From: Zygnema cylindricum
Taxonomy: Eukaryota > Streptophyta > Zygnematophyceae > Zygnematales > Zygnemataceae
Direction: 5' to 3'
Assembly (NCBI GenBank): GCA_037447655.1
Contig: JBBHKE010000833.1
Coordinates: forward strand, 132,089-196,088
DNA length: 64,000 nucleotides
Positions 1-10,764 of the stretch are shown here, in pieces (position 1 is the first letter of the stretch; every line of letters begins with the position of its first letter). The notes under the pieces were generated by a model, which searched no databases, was not told the DNA's origin, and was given only the letters and a program-made list of their open reading frames with translations. The position numbers were made by a program, and so were the translations under genes.

Positions 1-433
1 AGCAGACTGGCATCTGTTCGAAGTTCGGTGCCGATGTGCCGAAGAAATCAGTCATGGTGCCTCAGGTACGAACCATAGTGGTTCCTTCCGAGCAGAAAAC
101 CAAGGTCTTGTCTTAACTTTTACTCAAACATCTTTTAAAGACAGGTTCGTAACCAGTGTTTTATATTACTGATGCTCACGAATCACCCTGTCCTACAGTA
201 GGAAGCTCAGCAACCTCCTCCTCTGTACATTCTAGTTTGGAAAACAACGGTTGGGAGAGTGAAGCGCTATGCATTTTAAATGGAAGGAGATTAGAGACGC
301 GCGTTTGGCAACGGGTGATTCCTTGTAAACCGAAGCCGAGAACATAGTGGAACCAATAGTTAGCCTTTCTGAAAGTCAATGGAACCCAATTTCTCCCGTC
401 CACTTATAAGCACCTTACAAACGCAGCATCCCG
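1..433. other. Unassigned sequence at window start
   Basis: No coding region is recognised. The short open frames here have no familiar motif. The sequence may be the 3' flank or untranslated end of the minus-strand gag-protease remnant to the right, but I see no LTR terminus that would prove it. Confidence 0.3.
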
Positions 434-591
434 TTAGTATCCATGTTTACCACATGGACAATGTGTTGAAGAACATTAGTGTTAAAGATGTCAAAGGATT
501 GGTAACGGAGGTTTTAGTATCCATGTTTACCGCACGCACAATTTGTGGAGGAACATTAGTTTCAAAAGTGTCAAAAGATTCGTGACGGAGG
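434..591. repeat. Diverged tandem duplication, unit about 80 bp
   Basis: Two adjacent copies begin with TTAGTATCCATGTTTACC at 434 and 514 and both end with ACGGAG. They differ at many positions, so the duplication is old. There is no coding meaning that I can see. Confidence 0.75.
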
Positions 592-880
592 TAAAGATAA
601 TCTCTGATTCTGTAAGACTCTGGACAGTACTTGTAAATATTATCAAAATAGCTCGAGTGGATGAGAAATCCAGGCTCACAATAATTCTCGGCGAGATGGG
701 TTGTCAGGCAAGATCTCTTCTATAAACAGGGGGTGGAAACATTTTTCCCCAATGGCGTGAAAGGAGTTGCTGAAAGAGCCGAAGCCAAATGTTCCTTAGT
801 GGGCAACGGTTTGCGCGCAGAGATTAGAGGAAGGTAAATTTTACGTATCGCGAAGTGAGAGGGTTGGCAACAAAAGGTTT
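592..880. other. Unassigned spacer
   Basis: No gene, RNA or repeat is recognised. It lies on the 3' side of the minus-strand gag-protease remnant and could be its 3' untranslated part. Confidence 0.25.
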
Positions 881-1066
881 GATCTTACATGTCTCCTCCT
901 CCAACGACTCGAAGGATGACATCCTGTCCCACTAAGCACTCGTAGTCATTATATTTTGTGACCAATGCTTGGACAGAAATTTTCTACAAACTCATTTTCA
1001 ATTCTGTTCTGGAACCAAAAGACGAGCCTTCCTTGGTGATACCAAGCATGGACTCCGTGGTACTGA

Positions 1067-1669
1067 CTAAAGAAGCCGTGTAGCCGTGGCTTGAAGCTTG
1101 TCTACGGTCAGACGAAGCTTTAGCACAAATCCGACTCCGAGGATTACGGGTTTGGCTCCGATGTCTATGCGAGGAAGATAGGGAGCGACAACATTAACAG
1201 GAAATGACTTTAGAGAGTTGTCGAGCAAATTGATACGAGGATCAATGTTACGGTGTTTATCCAGAGAAACCGGTTGAGCCACCAAAAGACTTATGTTCAA
1301 CTGTAAAGCACTCAATGTGGCAGGTGCGGCAAAGTCGAGAACAAGAGGAGAGGTTTTGGGGAACTCATCAACAAGAAGAGATGCTCTAGAATATGCCGCT
1401 ATCATAGCTGAAAGAATGCTTAGTTGTTCTTTGAATTGATGCGCCTCATGTATCGTGCTATCAAGAATGGTTACCGCTTTAGCCGTAATGGAGGAAGTCG
1501 TTTTTGGCTGGGGAGAGAGAGATTTTTTTTCCAAACGAAAGTAAAATTCAAGAATTGTGTAATTTGCCTTCCTGATTTTGATCAGCAAAGCCCGTATCAA
1601 ACGTAGCTGTCCGTTTTCGGAAAGTGGAATCTTAGAGGATTCAACTAGCCAACAACGGCACGTGAACAA
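1067..1669 (-). pseudogene. Retropepsin-like protease segment, family A
   Basis: A 200-codon open frame on the minus strand. Its C-terminal half carries the aspartic-protease-like block RIDIGAKPVILGVGFVLKL, in which DIGA stands where retropepsins normally have DSGA or DTGA. The N-terminal half (SILSAMIAAYSRASLL) aligns by eye with the second copy at 10765-11172. The region was presumably the C-terminal part of a gag-protease polyprotein. Cleavage activity cannot be inferred, because this is a broken copy and the flap and dimer regions were not verified. Confidence 0.55.
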
Positions 1670-1832
1670 GTATCCTCGCCATTTCGGTGAAATGTAGTTT
1701 CATTTTCGGCAATGAAATTAGAGAATTCCTCTTTCATTATGGCGGACATTATGGCTTCTAACTCGACCTTTTCTGTCTCTCGTCGAGATTTTTTAGGTGA
1801 AGTCGCCTCTTTCTCGGTCTCCTTAAGAGGAG

Positions 1833-2391
1833 TTACCGGCTTTGCTGAAAAAGACGGAATTCCCCCATTTTGAATCTAATTTTGATACAAAATATTTGGG
1901 TCTTTAACGTGGCAACGGTGGGCATAATGTCCCTTCTAGTGGCAATACGTGTATGTGGCCGCCTTGTATGGACATATGCGGGTCTCATGCCCCATCTCCC
2001 TGCAACGAAAACACATCCTCTTTCGGGGTTAGATGGAGGAGCTCCCATAAGAGGCACCTTCGAAGGCCTATTGTTAGGCCATGGGTTTGCTATGTGGGGA
2101 AAGTGGAGATGCAACTTCCGCACAATCAAGAGCTTCCCACCAACAAGCTTGCATCTCATATTCAACGGTATATTGGGCGGCTTGATCAAAGGTGGATTTT
2201 AATCGGTATGTCTGAGTGAGATGAATTTGTATAAACCTTTTCGAGTGATCGAGAAACTGTCCAACCAATATTTGAACAACTTTCACATTGAACATTAGGT
2301 CCGGTGAGGCTTCTCGTAATGTCTCCATGAGAGCACGTAAATTGGGGGCGGTTTCACCCGGTTTACGTGTGAAGTTCATCAATTTTTTCAC
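1833..2391 (-). pseudogene. Gag with zinc knuckle, family A
   Basis: Minus-strand gag fragment, split over frames. The segment from about 2391 to 2130 matches the plus-strand copy (GETAP, QTYRLKSTFDQ, QACWWEA.DCA). Around 2030-1980 one minus frame gives CFRCREMGHETRIC, a perfect CX2CX4HX4C zinc knuckle. A degenerate second knuckle (YCH, stop, KGHYAHRC) follows. Two knuckles in tandem fit a nucleocapsid-type RNA-binding tail. Frameshifts separate the matrix-like part from the knuckles. Confidence 0.6.
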
Positions 2392-2540
2392 TTGATCCGG
2401 ATTTTGCAGTCAATACTTTGCTTCTAAGAAATCGCACATGACGGAAAGAGGATCCCGCAATGGAACTCTCGTCTTTGGTCGTGTTGAGACAGTAGCACGT
2501 GCCGCTATGCTTTATTGCGGAGGAGTTTCAAGAAGAGCGA

Positions 2541-2769
2541 GGAAAATGATATTACCTTAGGCATCTAGGACCTCAAAATAGCTACCTGAAATGGAATCTC
2601 CACCTGTCGTATGACCTCAAATGTACTAGCAAAAGCAAGAGAATATTTTGTTATTGCAAATATAGTGTGATACTTGCCGGAATACATTGTTCGGGCCGCA
2701 CCTTTGAGGTACAAATCCAAGAGAGAGAATGCTATCCGAAAATCAAATTAAACTTGATGGCGAAATGCT
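2541..2769. other. Spacer between family A remnant and copia D1
   Basis: No gene recognised. The left part of D1's 5' LTR should lie here but has been lost or replaced. Confidence 0.3.
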
Positions 2770-2878
2770 AAATTGTGCAATGGGCAAAGTTAGTATTTTG
2801 AGTGTTTCCTATCTTTGGTTTTGTGATGGCTACTACTTCAGCAACAACTGGTGCAGCACCGGCTGTCATAGAACAACA
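2770..2878 (+). repeat. 5' LTR remnant of D1 (U5 end only)
   Basis: The last 100 or so bases of the 3' LTR (about 6950-7058) recur here: GGCAAAGTTAGTATTTTGAG through to AGAACAACA. The LTR ends in CA at 2878, directly before the primer binding site. Upstream LTR sequence is missing. The gag start ATG at 2826 lies inside this LTR end. Confidence 0.75.
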
Positions 2879-3600
2879 GGTTACGGACCATCCCTCAAGA
2901 ATCCCTATCTTTGATGGCAAGGATTATACCTATTGGGCGGAAATGGTAGAACTATACTTTCTCAATTCAAATATCATGGACGTGGTGGACGGATCTGTAG
3001 ACGAATCAGACGTCAACTGGAAGAAGAAGAATTTACAATGTCTTCACACTATCAAAATGCTTATTTTGAAGGAGCTGGCTATGGCGCATATTCATATGAA
3101 AAAGGCGTCGGAAATATAGAATTCTGTGAAAAAGATGCACACTAAAACTTATGTGCAACACCAAATGATTACGGTTGGCAAAACATGGGAGGATAAGTAT
3201 ACCGGCGGTACCATGGCTGAGTATTGCTACGGGCTGAGAACACTAATAATAGAAAATGCATGTTCTAGTGGTACGTTTCCCAATGATCTACAAGCTTTGT
3301 TACTAATGAGATGGCTTCCTAGTGAATGAAAAAGAGCCTTTGACAATTTGAAAAAACTAGCACAAACTGATTGGAATCTAGCGATAGCAATTCAATATGT
3401 CCTAGATATACAGTCTTGTCAATAAGCTTTAAAAGGTAATCGATAGGTAGAAGCTTTTAACACACAGACTTTTAAAAAAGAACATTTTCAGTATAGTCAG
3501 AGTAAGTTTTCTCGCAAACCTGACATGTGTTATTATTGCAATGAAAAAGGGCATGGATATAAGAGCTGCCCAGATTATATAAAAGCGTCTGAAACAAGTG
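2826..3600 (+). pseudogene. Copia gag and zinc knuckle, D1
   Basis: The frame starts in the LTR (MATTSATTGAAPAVIEQQ), passes through the primer binding site and continues with the copia gag N-terminus IPIFDGKDYTYWAEMVELYF. A stop at about 3117 and frameshifts break it. The gag helix TMAEYCYGLRTLIIENA lies at about 3210-3270. A CX2CX4HX4C knuckle (CYYCNEKGHGYKSC) lies at about 3530-3571. The role is the capsid and RNA-binding protein of the retroelement particle. Confidence 0.8.
2879..2893 (+). other. Primer binding site, half initiator-tRNA type (degenerate)
   Basis: GGTTACGGACCATCC directly follows the LTR end. It is a mutated form of GGTTATGGGCCCACC, found at the same place in the B and C families, which is complementary to the anticodon arm of initiator tRNA-Met. 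Drosophila copia uses the same half-tRNA site. Confidence 0.75.
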
Positions 3601-4206
3601 TATGTTGACAAGGATGGTTTATCTGAAAACCGAAATTTTGACAACCTGCAAAACGTCGGCTTTTTCCTCGGAAACGAACAAAAACGAGGATGAATTCGTC
3701 ACTTTTTCCAAAGCATCTGACAAACAAATATTCGCACTAAACAACACAATTGAAGGAGACATGGCCTTTGGGTGGATCATGGACAGCGGTGCGTCTCAAC
3801 ATATGTGTTGGAACCGAGCATACTTGGACAATTTTCACATAATATCTCCGAAGAAATTTAATATGCGGACGAACAATTTATAATCTCTAACGCCAAGAGC
3901 ACGACAACACTCAAAGTTCTCATCAACATCAATCAAATATAAAGAACACTCAACGATGTTCTCTATGTTCTCGACTTCAAGAAAAATCTTTTGTCCACTT
4001 CGTTCGTCGAAAGCAAAGGCTTTGAAGTGCTACTTAAAAATGGGAAGCAAGTAGTCAGTAAACAAGGTAGAGTAGCACTTGTAGGAACATGATGTCAAAA
4101 TTTGAAGTACAGACTTGATCTTGCCAATATAAATGAAAAAGATGTTTCGTATTCATTTGTCCTGTCTGACAATGACTTATGACATAAAAGACTTGGTCAT
4201 GTCCAC
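3601..4206 (+). pseudogene. Copia protease and start of GAG-pre-integrase, D1
   Basis: WIMDSGASQHMCWN at about 3773-3814 is the copia aspartic protease active site (DSGA). It is followed by NDVLYVLDFKKNLLSTS, the conserved block downstream of the protease. The plus frame then reaches HKRLGHVH at about 4180-4206, the start of the GAG-pre-integrase domain, and stops making sense there because the next stretch is inverted. Confidence 0.8.
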
Positions 4207-4310
4207 TGTGAACTACTCCCATCTTTTTCATCTCTCTTAACTTATCTAGATTCACATGCCCAAGCCTCTTATTCCACAACATTATATCATGAACACCAGC
4301 ATCTAGGGTG
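4207..4310 (-). repeat. Inverted GAG-pre-integrase segment inside D1
   Basis: The minus strand reads LWNKRLGHVNLDKLREMKK MGVVHS, the GAG-pre-integrase zinc-binding region. The plus strand has just ended on the same motif (HKRLGHVH). The piece is thus a head-to-head inverted duplicate about 100 bp long, inside an element otherwise read on the plus strand. Confidence 0.7.
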
Positions 4311-6170
4311 AAGCTTTCAATTGTGCGGCATATAATTAAAACACAATAAAATCTAGAGCAGTTAAAGGAAAGACGTCGTATGAATTATGGATAGGATTTA
4401 AAGCGAAAGTTAGTCACTATAGAGTATTTGAGAATAATGTTGTCAAGTTAGATAATTGTTCAAATAAATGGAAAATGGAGCCAAAAGGTGTAGCTGGAAT
4501 CTTAATAGGTTACGTTGACCAATCAAAAGGGTATAGAGTATACATACATGATAAAAAGAAATCTTTATCATTAGGACTATTAGTATTAAAGATGAAGAGA
4601 AATCCGTCGATGTTTTTCAAATGACAGTAAAGAAAAAGGCAAAGAAAATTGCCGAATATGTTATTTTGGAACACAAACCGTGGTTGACCTCGAGTATTAG
4701 AGAAACACCGAACACGGATAGCGATGAGTATGTCTCATCGCTAAAAAATCAACGAGATGGGGTCGTAGCTGATCATTCCACAGTAGGATCTGGAGACATC
4801 AACACAACATGACATCAACACACCACGCAACCAAACATGACATCAACACAACACGCGACCAAACTGGCCCGTCTTTGAACCAACGACGAATTGATCCAAT
4901 TGTTGAACAAGGAATCGGCGAAAATACACAAATTAGTGACGAAACAACATCATCGCTAAACGAGCGACGAGAGCATCTCGTCGCTCACTTACCACGTCAA
5001 GACACAAATGGACAGACAGTCTCATTGAAACGCAATGTAAGGCTTTCGTCAATTTCAGCCTCAAAATTTCCGCGGGGAAGAAGGACAAGTAGTCGTCGAA
5101 ATGCAAGTGCAAACCATTATGCATTCAATACAAATTCCGAGGAGCCTCTTACCATTCAGCAAGCGTTCTCTGCACCAAAAAAAAAATGTTGGAAAGTAGC
5201 AGCAAATGGCGTAATAAAATCGATTATGGAAGCCTAACTTGGGAACTCGTGGAACTTCCTCCGGATCATAAAGCAATTGGGAATAAGTTGGTCTTTAAAG
5301 TAAAACTTAATTCAGATAATACCATCGAAAGATACAAAGTTAGGCTAGAAGCAAAGGTTTATAATCAAAAAGAAGGAATTGACTATGAAGAGACATTTTC
5401 ATCAGTTGTCAGAATTCCAATTGTCCGCATTTTGCTAACACTTGCAGCTATAGAAAACATGGAAATACATCAAATGGATGTTATGATTGCCTTCTTACAT
5501 GGGGAACTAGAAGAAGTAATATATATAAAACAACTAGAAATATCGACATATCGTTGGGAGTCTAATATATTTTATAAATTGCACACGTCTGGACATTGCG
5601 GCGGCAGTAGTAGGGGCTTTGAGCAAAAGTCTTCAGAAATCCAAGAAAATCAGACCGGGAGGCAGCAAAACGAGTCCTAAAATAATTGGTTGGGACTCGA
5701 GAGTTCAAGCTAACTCTTGGCGGAGACGAAGTAAAACTTCAAACGTGGAGTGATGCCAGCTATGGTGAGATGCCCAACAGATATGTTTTACAAGTAGGAA
5801 TTGGAACGTGCTGGAGCAGCAAGCTACTAGTCAACAACGGAGGCAGAATCCATGGCTGCATACTCAGCCATCAAGGAATTGCTATGGGTTAAATCTCTGC
5901 TTCAAGAGCTAGGCTTCATGCAAATTGGAGTGTAAACTCTGTGGTGTGACAATCAAGCTGCCATTGCCATTGCATCTAACTCTACATATAATTTCAAGAG
6001 AAAGCATATGGATATCATACTTCATTTTGTTAGAAAAAAGGTCTTTGCATAAATCGTTAAATTTTGTTATTTACCGGATGAGAAAATGGTGGCTCACATG
6101 TTGACAAAGGCCTTACTTGCTCCTAAGTTACAATTTTGCAGCAGGCTTAATTAGTTAAGAGAATCTAAAG
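4311..6170 (+). pseudogene. Copia integrase C-terminus, RT fragment and RNase H, D1
   Basis: KGKTSYELWIGFKAK and GILIGYVDQSKGYRVY at about 4360-4550 are the integrase C-terminal region. An RT N-terminal part follows at 5200-5530 (KLVFKVKLNSDNTIERYK, EGIDYEETFSSVVR, MEIHQMDV, FLHGELEE). The sequence then jumps to RNase H pieces at about 5840-6150 (AIKELLWVKSLLQELGF, CDNQAAIAIASN, KHMDI, MLTKALLAPKL). The YVDD-containing palm and the integrase core are missing. Frameshifts are common. Confidence 0.8.
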
Positions 6171-6181
6171 CTTTAGAGGAG

Positions 6182-7058
6182 TGTTGGTTTATAATAGCTT
6201 AAGTCCTCTCTATATTCTATGAGAGAAAAATACAAGACTTAGAAAAAATTTCAGACTTGTTTCAAATTGCGTGTCAAAATTAGTGTAAATTGACAATTTG
6301 GATTGTACCAAACTAATGGGATCACATCGGACCGTTCCTCAAAAAAGAAAGATTACGAAATGGCGTGCACTACTTAATTATGAAATATCGTCCGATAGAC
6401 AAGATCGGACCGACAAAGACCTACCAGAATCTAAAAGTGGACCACAATGAAGCGGCAGATCTTGTCACGTATAAGGTTTCAATGTCGGTGATAACTTTGT
6501 GGAAACTGGAGTTTATCGTCACATGTATTTGTTAATTAGTGTGTACAGTTAGTAAAAGACTTTTGTAGACAATTAGGGTTTGACTGTTTGTACGAAATAG
6601 TAGACGTACGGTTGATGAATTCAACATACATCAGGTATCCTGTTACATTACATTAGATTACGGTTAAAGAGTACCGTAACATTGTTACATTACATTAGAT
6701 TACGGTTAAAGAGTACCGTAACATTCTCTACAGTGTTATTGGCTAGTTAGGTAGTAGTAGAATTTATTTGTATAAATTATAGAACTTAGTGTTTTTTATG
6801 TATTCCTTTCTTGAGGTTTCAAGGAGCACATATGTGCATCTTAAGGGATATTCTCTAGGTTATATCTCTTAGTTTATTTGAGCGTTTTGCTTGAAACTTT
6901 GTTAGTTGATAGCACATGCGGTAAACTGTCCATTTGGCCACGTTGATGGCTTTTTGCAGTGGGTCAAAGTTAGTATCTTGAGTGCTTCCTATCTTTGGTT
7001 ATGTGATGGCTACTACTTTAGCAACATCTGGTGTTGCACCGGCTGCCATAGAAAAACA
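6182..7058 (+). repeat. 3' LTR of D1, 877 bp
   Basis: It starts with TGTTGGTTTATAATAGC right after a purine-rich tract (GCTTTAGAGGAG) and ends with CA at 7058. The sequence matches the D2 LTR (35852-37840, minus) along its length. It contains a perfect 42 bp tandem duplication (6641-6682 and 6683-6724). The last bases again carry the gag start (ATGGCTACTACTTTAGC), as in the 5' LTR. Confidence 0.85.
6641..6724. repeat. Perfect 42 bp tandem duplication in D1 LTR
   Basis: Two identical 42 bp units (6641-6682 and 6683-6724) start with TGTTACATTACATTAGATTA. The D2 LTR has an independent 200 bp duplication starting at the homologous position. Confidence 0.9.
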
Positions 7059-7489
7059 CTATCCACTAGGCTTTTAGGTCTATATCGTATACTCTACAAA
7101 AGTTATCTCGAAGAGGCAACAAAGCAAATAAATAATTCCAACCAAAAACAAAGAAAACTCCAAATTCCGCAAAAAAATCACTTTTTCCCACTCAACAGAA
7201 TTACAAACAAAACAATTACAAACACCCAAACCGTTCACTTGCTCGTGGAAGGCGCTAATGGATCCGGATGCTTCTCCATACGAACTCCAATCCACTAATT
7301 CACAAAAATGACTTAAGGTTTGGAGGGAAACCTTTCAGACTTGGCTTTAGGCCGTGGATTAAAAAGCATGGCAAAAGTTCAAAGAGAAATATCCGTAACC
7401 AATCTAGCCTCTACATCTAGCTAGCAAGGAGTAAGAAGACACATGTGCAATTGGTGAGAGAGAGAGAAAAAAAAAAGCTAAGTCGCCAA
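7059..7489. other. A-rich spacer
   Basis: A-rich sequence (7120-7230) with no coding or repeat signature that I recognise. It separates D1 from the first repeated block of family A. Confidence 0.3.
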
Positions 7490-7745
7490 GTGAAAATGCA
7501 TTTTTTGTCTTTTGCTAGAGTTTATTGTCGGCTTTGTTAAAATCTAGTTATCTCAGATTCTCTACATATTTTCATTTTTTGATTTCTTTTTGGCTTTTTG
7601 CGCAACTTGTTGTCGGTTTGTCAGAATCCGGTTTTCTCGGATTATGTCCAGATTTTTATTTTTGTTTTCTTGTATTTTTCTGGTCCTATTTTTCTTTATT
7701 TTGAAATCCTAGACCTAAGTCCTCTAAGGAATACACCTAGAACGT
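7490..7745 (+). repeat. Family A terminal repeat, left copy
   Basis: It matches 12990-13102 plus 18626-18790. It contains two imperfect internal repeats, each with a TTTGTCAGAATCC-like core (about 7500-7590 and 7590-7690). Confidence 0.65.
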
Positions 7746-7867
7746 TGAGCCTAGTGCCTAGCGATCAGCTTAATATTCTTGTACTCTGAAATTATCATTC
7801 TCCTCTCTCTTGTTTCTGTGTTTATAAAATCAAAAAATTGTTTTATTTCATTTTTTTTTTTTTTTAA

Positions 7868-7979
7868 ACATATATATATATATATGCATATATGTATATA
7901 TATATATGTATATATATACATATATATATTTATACATATATACATACATATAGATATATATATATACATAAATATATAC

Positions 7980-8013
<34 letters not shown>

Positions 8014-8016
8014 TAT
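7868..8016. repeat. TA/CATA microsatellite
   Basis: About 150 bp of alternating TA, CATA and TGTA units. It creates spurious reading frames rich in Ile and Tyr on both strands. Confidence 0.95.
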
Positions 8017-9940
8017 CTTTCGTTTTAGATTTTTTTTTTTGGTTTGTCTGGTTCAATTATGTTCCAATTTACCTTTCACTTTCAGTTCTACTTCTCATTT
8101 TGGTGATGAAAACAAAATTAAACATAAAGCATACAAACATTATTTATAACATAAAATCTATATTTCCAATTTCAATTTTGGTTACCTATTTTTGATTTTG
8201 TCTACTTTTTTGATCCTATTTTACATTTATATAGGTTATAATTCTATATCCTCTCCAGTTGCAGTTTCTTTTACGTTTTTGCCTTTGAAAAAACAAAAAT
8301 TATAAAAATTGATATATATCTAAAATTTATATATTTAAAATACTTTTGTTTGTTTCTTTTCAATTTATTTCTTCAATGTTTTCCTCCTACTTTGTTTTTG
8401 TTCTATTTCTCCGCTGCAGATTTACAGTTATATACTCTGAATATTTAGGGATTTTTTTTATCAAATTAGGGTTTTTTTGCTAAAATTAGGGTGTTTCAAC
8501 CAGAATAAGGGTTTTTTTGCAAAAATAGCGTTGTTGCAAGCCTAAGGATTGCGGAAAATCTAGGGCTTTGGGCAGCCTTTTTTCTCGAATCCTAACTGAT
8601 TTCAAAATTTATTTTCTTTTATTTTGTTTTTTCTCGTATTTTCCTTTTCCTCTTCCTTAGGGTATGGACATCCGGAGGCAAAGGCCGGCACAATCCGGAG
8701 GACACTCGGAGGAGAACCCTTTGGAGGAGATTATGGGAACGGATTGTGGAGCGGATTCACACTTTGAAGCTTTGCAAAGCCCCAGCTGTAACCATCACTT
8801 GCGATGCACCTTTAATAATCACTAGATTATTTAAGGTGTTGTGTAAGTATGACGATGCCTTGTGGGCGCAGGAGCGTGTTAAGGTTGCCGGTTGACCGTT
8901 TAGAGGGTGCGTGAGTGGATTAGGCTTCAGCAAATCCAATTGTATCGAGCACTCGCATTTCCCAACTTTCTTTGCTTCTAATTTGGCCATGAGTGGCCTT
9001 GCGCTTGTTGTGATAAATTAGAGTGGACTTTATTGCTAACATCAAGCCGTTCGAGGCCCTAGATAGTTCTCTTTCCTTTTGTGTTGCCCTTTGGCCCTTG
9101 GGCCCTTTGTCCCTTTAGCCTTGCCCACTTGTTTGTAGGGTAAAAGGTTTCGGTAACGCAGTTGTTTGCTAGATTTTATCAATGAGGCCTTAATAGTGAC
9201 TTATTGGTCTGATAGATACGTGTGGCTTGGTCTCTCACTAGTTGCATTTTGTATGGATGTTGATTATCCCGTTGTTTTTGTTTCTCTCGACCTTTTATGC
9301 CCACCGATTAGATCAATTTTTATTTATTTCTGGGTCAACTCGTAGTGGTGTAGCTTTTCGCCCCTCATTTGTAGACTAAAAAAATCTAGCAAGTACACCT
9401 AATTTGCTTATAGTTTTGGTCCTAGTATGGAGAACACCCTCTGTTTAGTCAGGACTCACACTAGTCTTATTTTTGTCCTCTGTCGCCACTACGCTATGTG
9501 TAGAGGAAACGAATGACGAATGTCTCGAGGGATCCGACTCAGGTTCCCTCTCCTTTTGGCTCTCTTTTTGGTTTTCACCATTTACAACCTTCGTTCGACC
9601 AATATCATTCCTGCATTTCGATATGGCCTCCTCGTCAGATGGACCCATGGGTAAACTTCATTTTTGTTTTTTAAGAATGAAGGACACGAACTTCATTTTT
9701 GTTAGACCTCGCATTTCAATATAAAGATTGATTTGACCTGCTAGTAGGTTTCTCTCTCCTAGGATGGCACCTTAGAGGTTCAACTCTTACCCTATGCTCT
9801 GGCAAGTATGATAGTATACTCACGATGACAAGTTGATAGTAGACTCACGGTGACAAAATATTCCCCTCTTTTTGGTGGTACACCAAACGTTATAGGACAA
9901 GAGTATATCCCATATCAAGTTCATTTCCCCGAGGTCCTAG
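8016..9940. other. Long non-coding leader of family A element
   Basis: No gene over this 1.9 kb. A short open frame starts at 8665 (MDIRRQRPAQSGGHSEE) and stops after about 50 codons. The AGGGTTTTTTTGC motif repeats imperfectly at 8458-8530. GC content rises after 8650. The stretch probably belongs to the element's leader region. Confidence 0.4.
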
Positions 9941-9949
9941 ATGCCTAGG

Positions 9950-10642
9950 GCAATGTCCTTGCTCTGCTGTCCTACAAATTCCTCGGCATTATGCCGTAGC
10001 CGCATATGCTCCTGTCCCAACACGACTAGGGATGACAATTGCGTTGTTGGATCCCCTTTCTGTCATGTTCAATTTCATGTTAAATCTCTTAAAAATAGAG
10101 TATTGTATGCAAAATCCAGATCAAGTAAAAGAATTGATGAACTTGAAACTTAAACCGGGTGAAACCGCCCCGGTTGTGACTGTTCGCATGGAGACTCTAC
10201 GCGGAACTTTACCGGGCAATATATCTGATGCAAAAGCGGTTCAAAAATTTGTTGGACAGTTTCTCGCTCACTAGAAAAGATTTATACAAAGTCATCTCAC
10301 ACAGACTTACGGATTGAAATTCACTTTTGATCAGGATGCCCAATATGCGGTTTAATACGAGTTGCAAACTTGTTGGTGGGAAGCTCATGATTGTGCGAAA
10401 GTTGCTTCCCCACTTTTCCCACCAAGCAACCCATGGCCCAACAATAGGCCTCCGAAGGTGCTTGCCAAGGGAGCTCCACTAGTTATCCCTAGAAACGAAT
10501 TGTGTTTTTGTTGCGAAGAAACGAGGCATGAAGCCTGCTTGTGTCTAGATAAGCCGTTCACATGCACTGACGTCCAGCAGACGGGACATTTCTCCATCGA
10601 TGCCATATTAAGGACCCAAAGTTCTCGTATCAAAATCAAATA
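9950..10642 (+). pseudogene. Gag with double zinc knuckle, family A
   Basis: Gag fragments run over two frames: NPDQVKELMNLKLKPGETAP and KAVQKFVGQFLAH (10032-10274, stop), then KRFIQSHLTQTYGLKFTFDQ and LQTCWWEAHDCA. A degenerate knuckle CFCCEETRHEACLC follows at about 10500-10545, then a second weaker one. It corresponds to 1833-2391 on the minus strand. Stops after QFLAH and AQYAV show it is not functional. Confidence 0.6.
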
Positions 10643-10764
10643 AAAAACGAAGATATCCTCGCCCGCTCCGCCAATCTGGTCACCCCACCTAAGGTTATCA
10701 AGAAAGAATCCACTCCTAAAATTTCCCGTAGAGAGAGAGAGAAAAGATCGAGCTGCAAACCACC

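Larger units (their letters stand above)
880..2540 (-). mobile_element. Family A LTR-retroelement remnant (gag-protease)
   Basis: Minus-strand remnant related to the plus-strand copy at about 9.95-11.75 kb. Shared gag segments include KPGETAP, METLRE, VGQFL.HSKRFIQ.HLTQTY and QTCWWEA..CA. A shared protease-like segment contains DIGAKPVILG.GFVLKL. On the minus strand near 910-960 the frame reads NDYECLVGQDVI, also found in the second copy. No reverse transcriptase or integrase is visible in either copy, which suggests a non-autonomous gag-protease element. Frameshifts and stops show it is dead. The exact ends are not resolved. Confidence 0.65.
2770..7058 (+). mobile_element. Ty1/copia element D1, degenerate
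   Basis: Order on the plus strand: 5' LTR remnant (to 2878), primer binding site, gag, zinc knuckle, protease, broken GAG-pre-integrase, integrase C-terminus, part of the reverse transcriptase, RNase H, polypurine tract and a full 3' LTR (6182-7058). The order protease-integrase-RT-RNase H is diagnostic of Ty1/copia. The integrase core and the RT palm are deleted, a GAG-pre-integrase piece is inverted, and many stops interrupt the frame. The element is inactive. The minus-strand relative D2 at 34.8-37.8 kb shares LTR and gag. Confidence 0.85.

Noticed and set aside
1870-2219. Plus-strand frames at 1870-2202 and 1953-2219
   Set aside because: They are antisense to the family A gag and zinc knuckle, which explain the region better.
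7751-8195. Ile/Tyr-rich frames on both strands
   Set aside because: They are produced by the TA/CATA microsatellite.
8458-8530. AGGGTTTTTTTGC repeats as interstitial telomere sequence
   Set aside because: The units do not match the plant telomere repeat in length or order; only an AGGGTTT core is shared.
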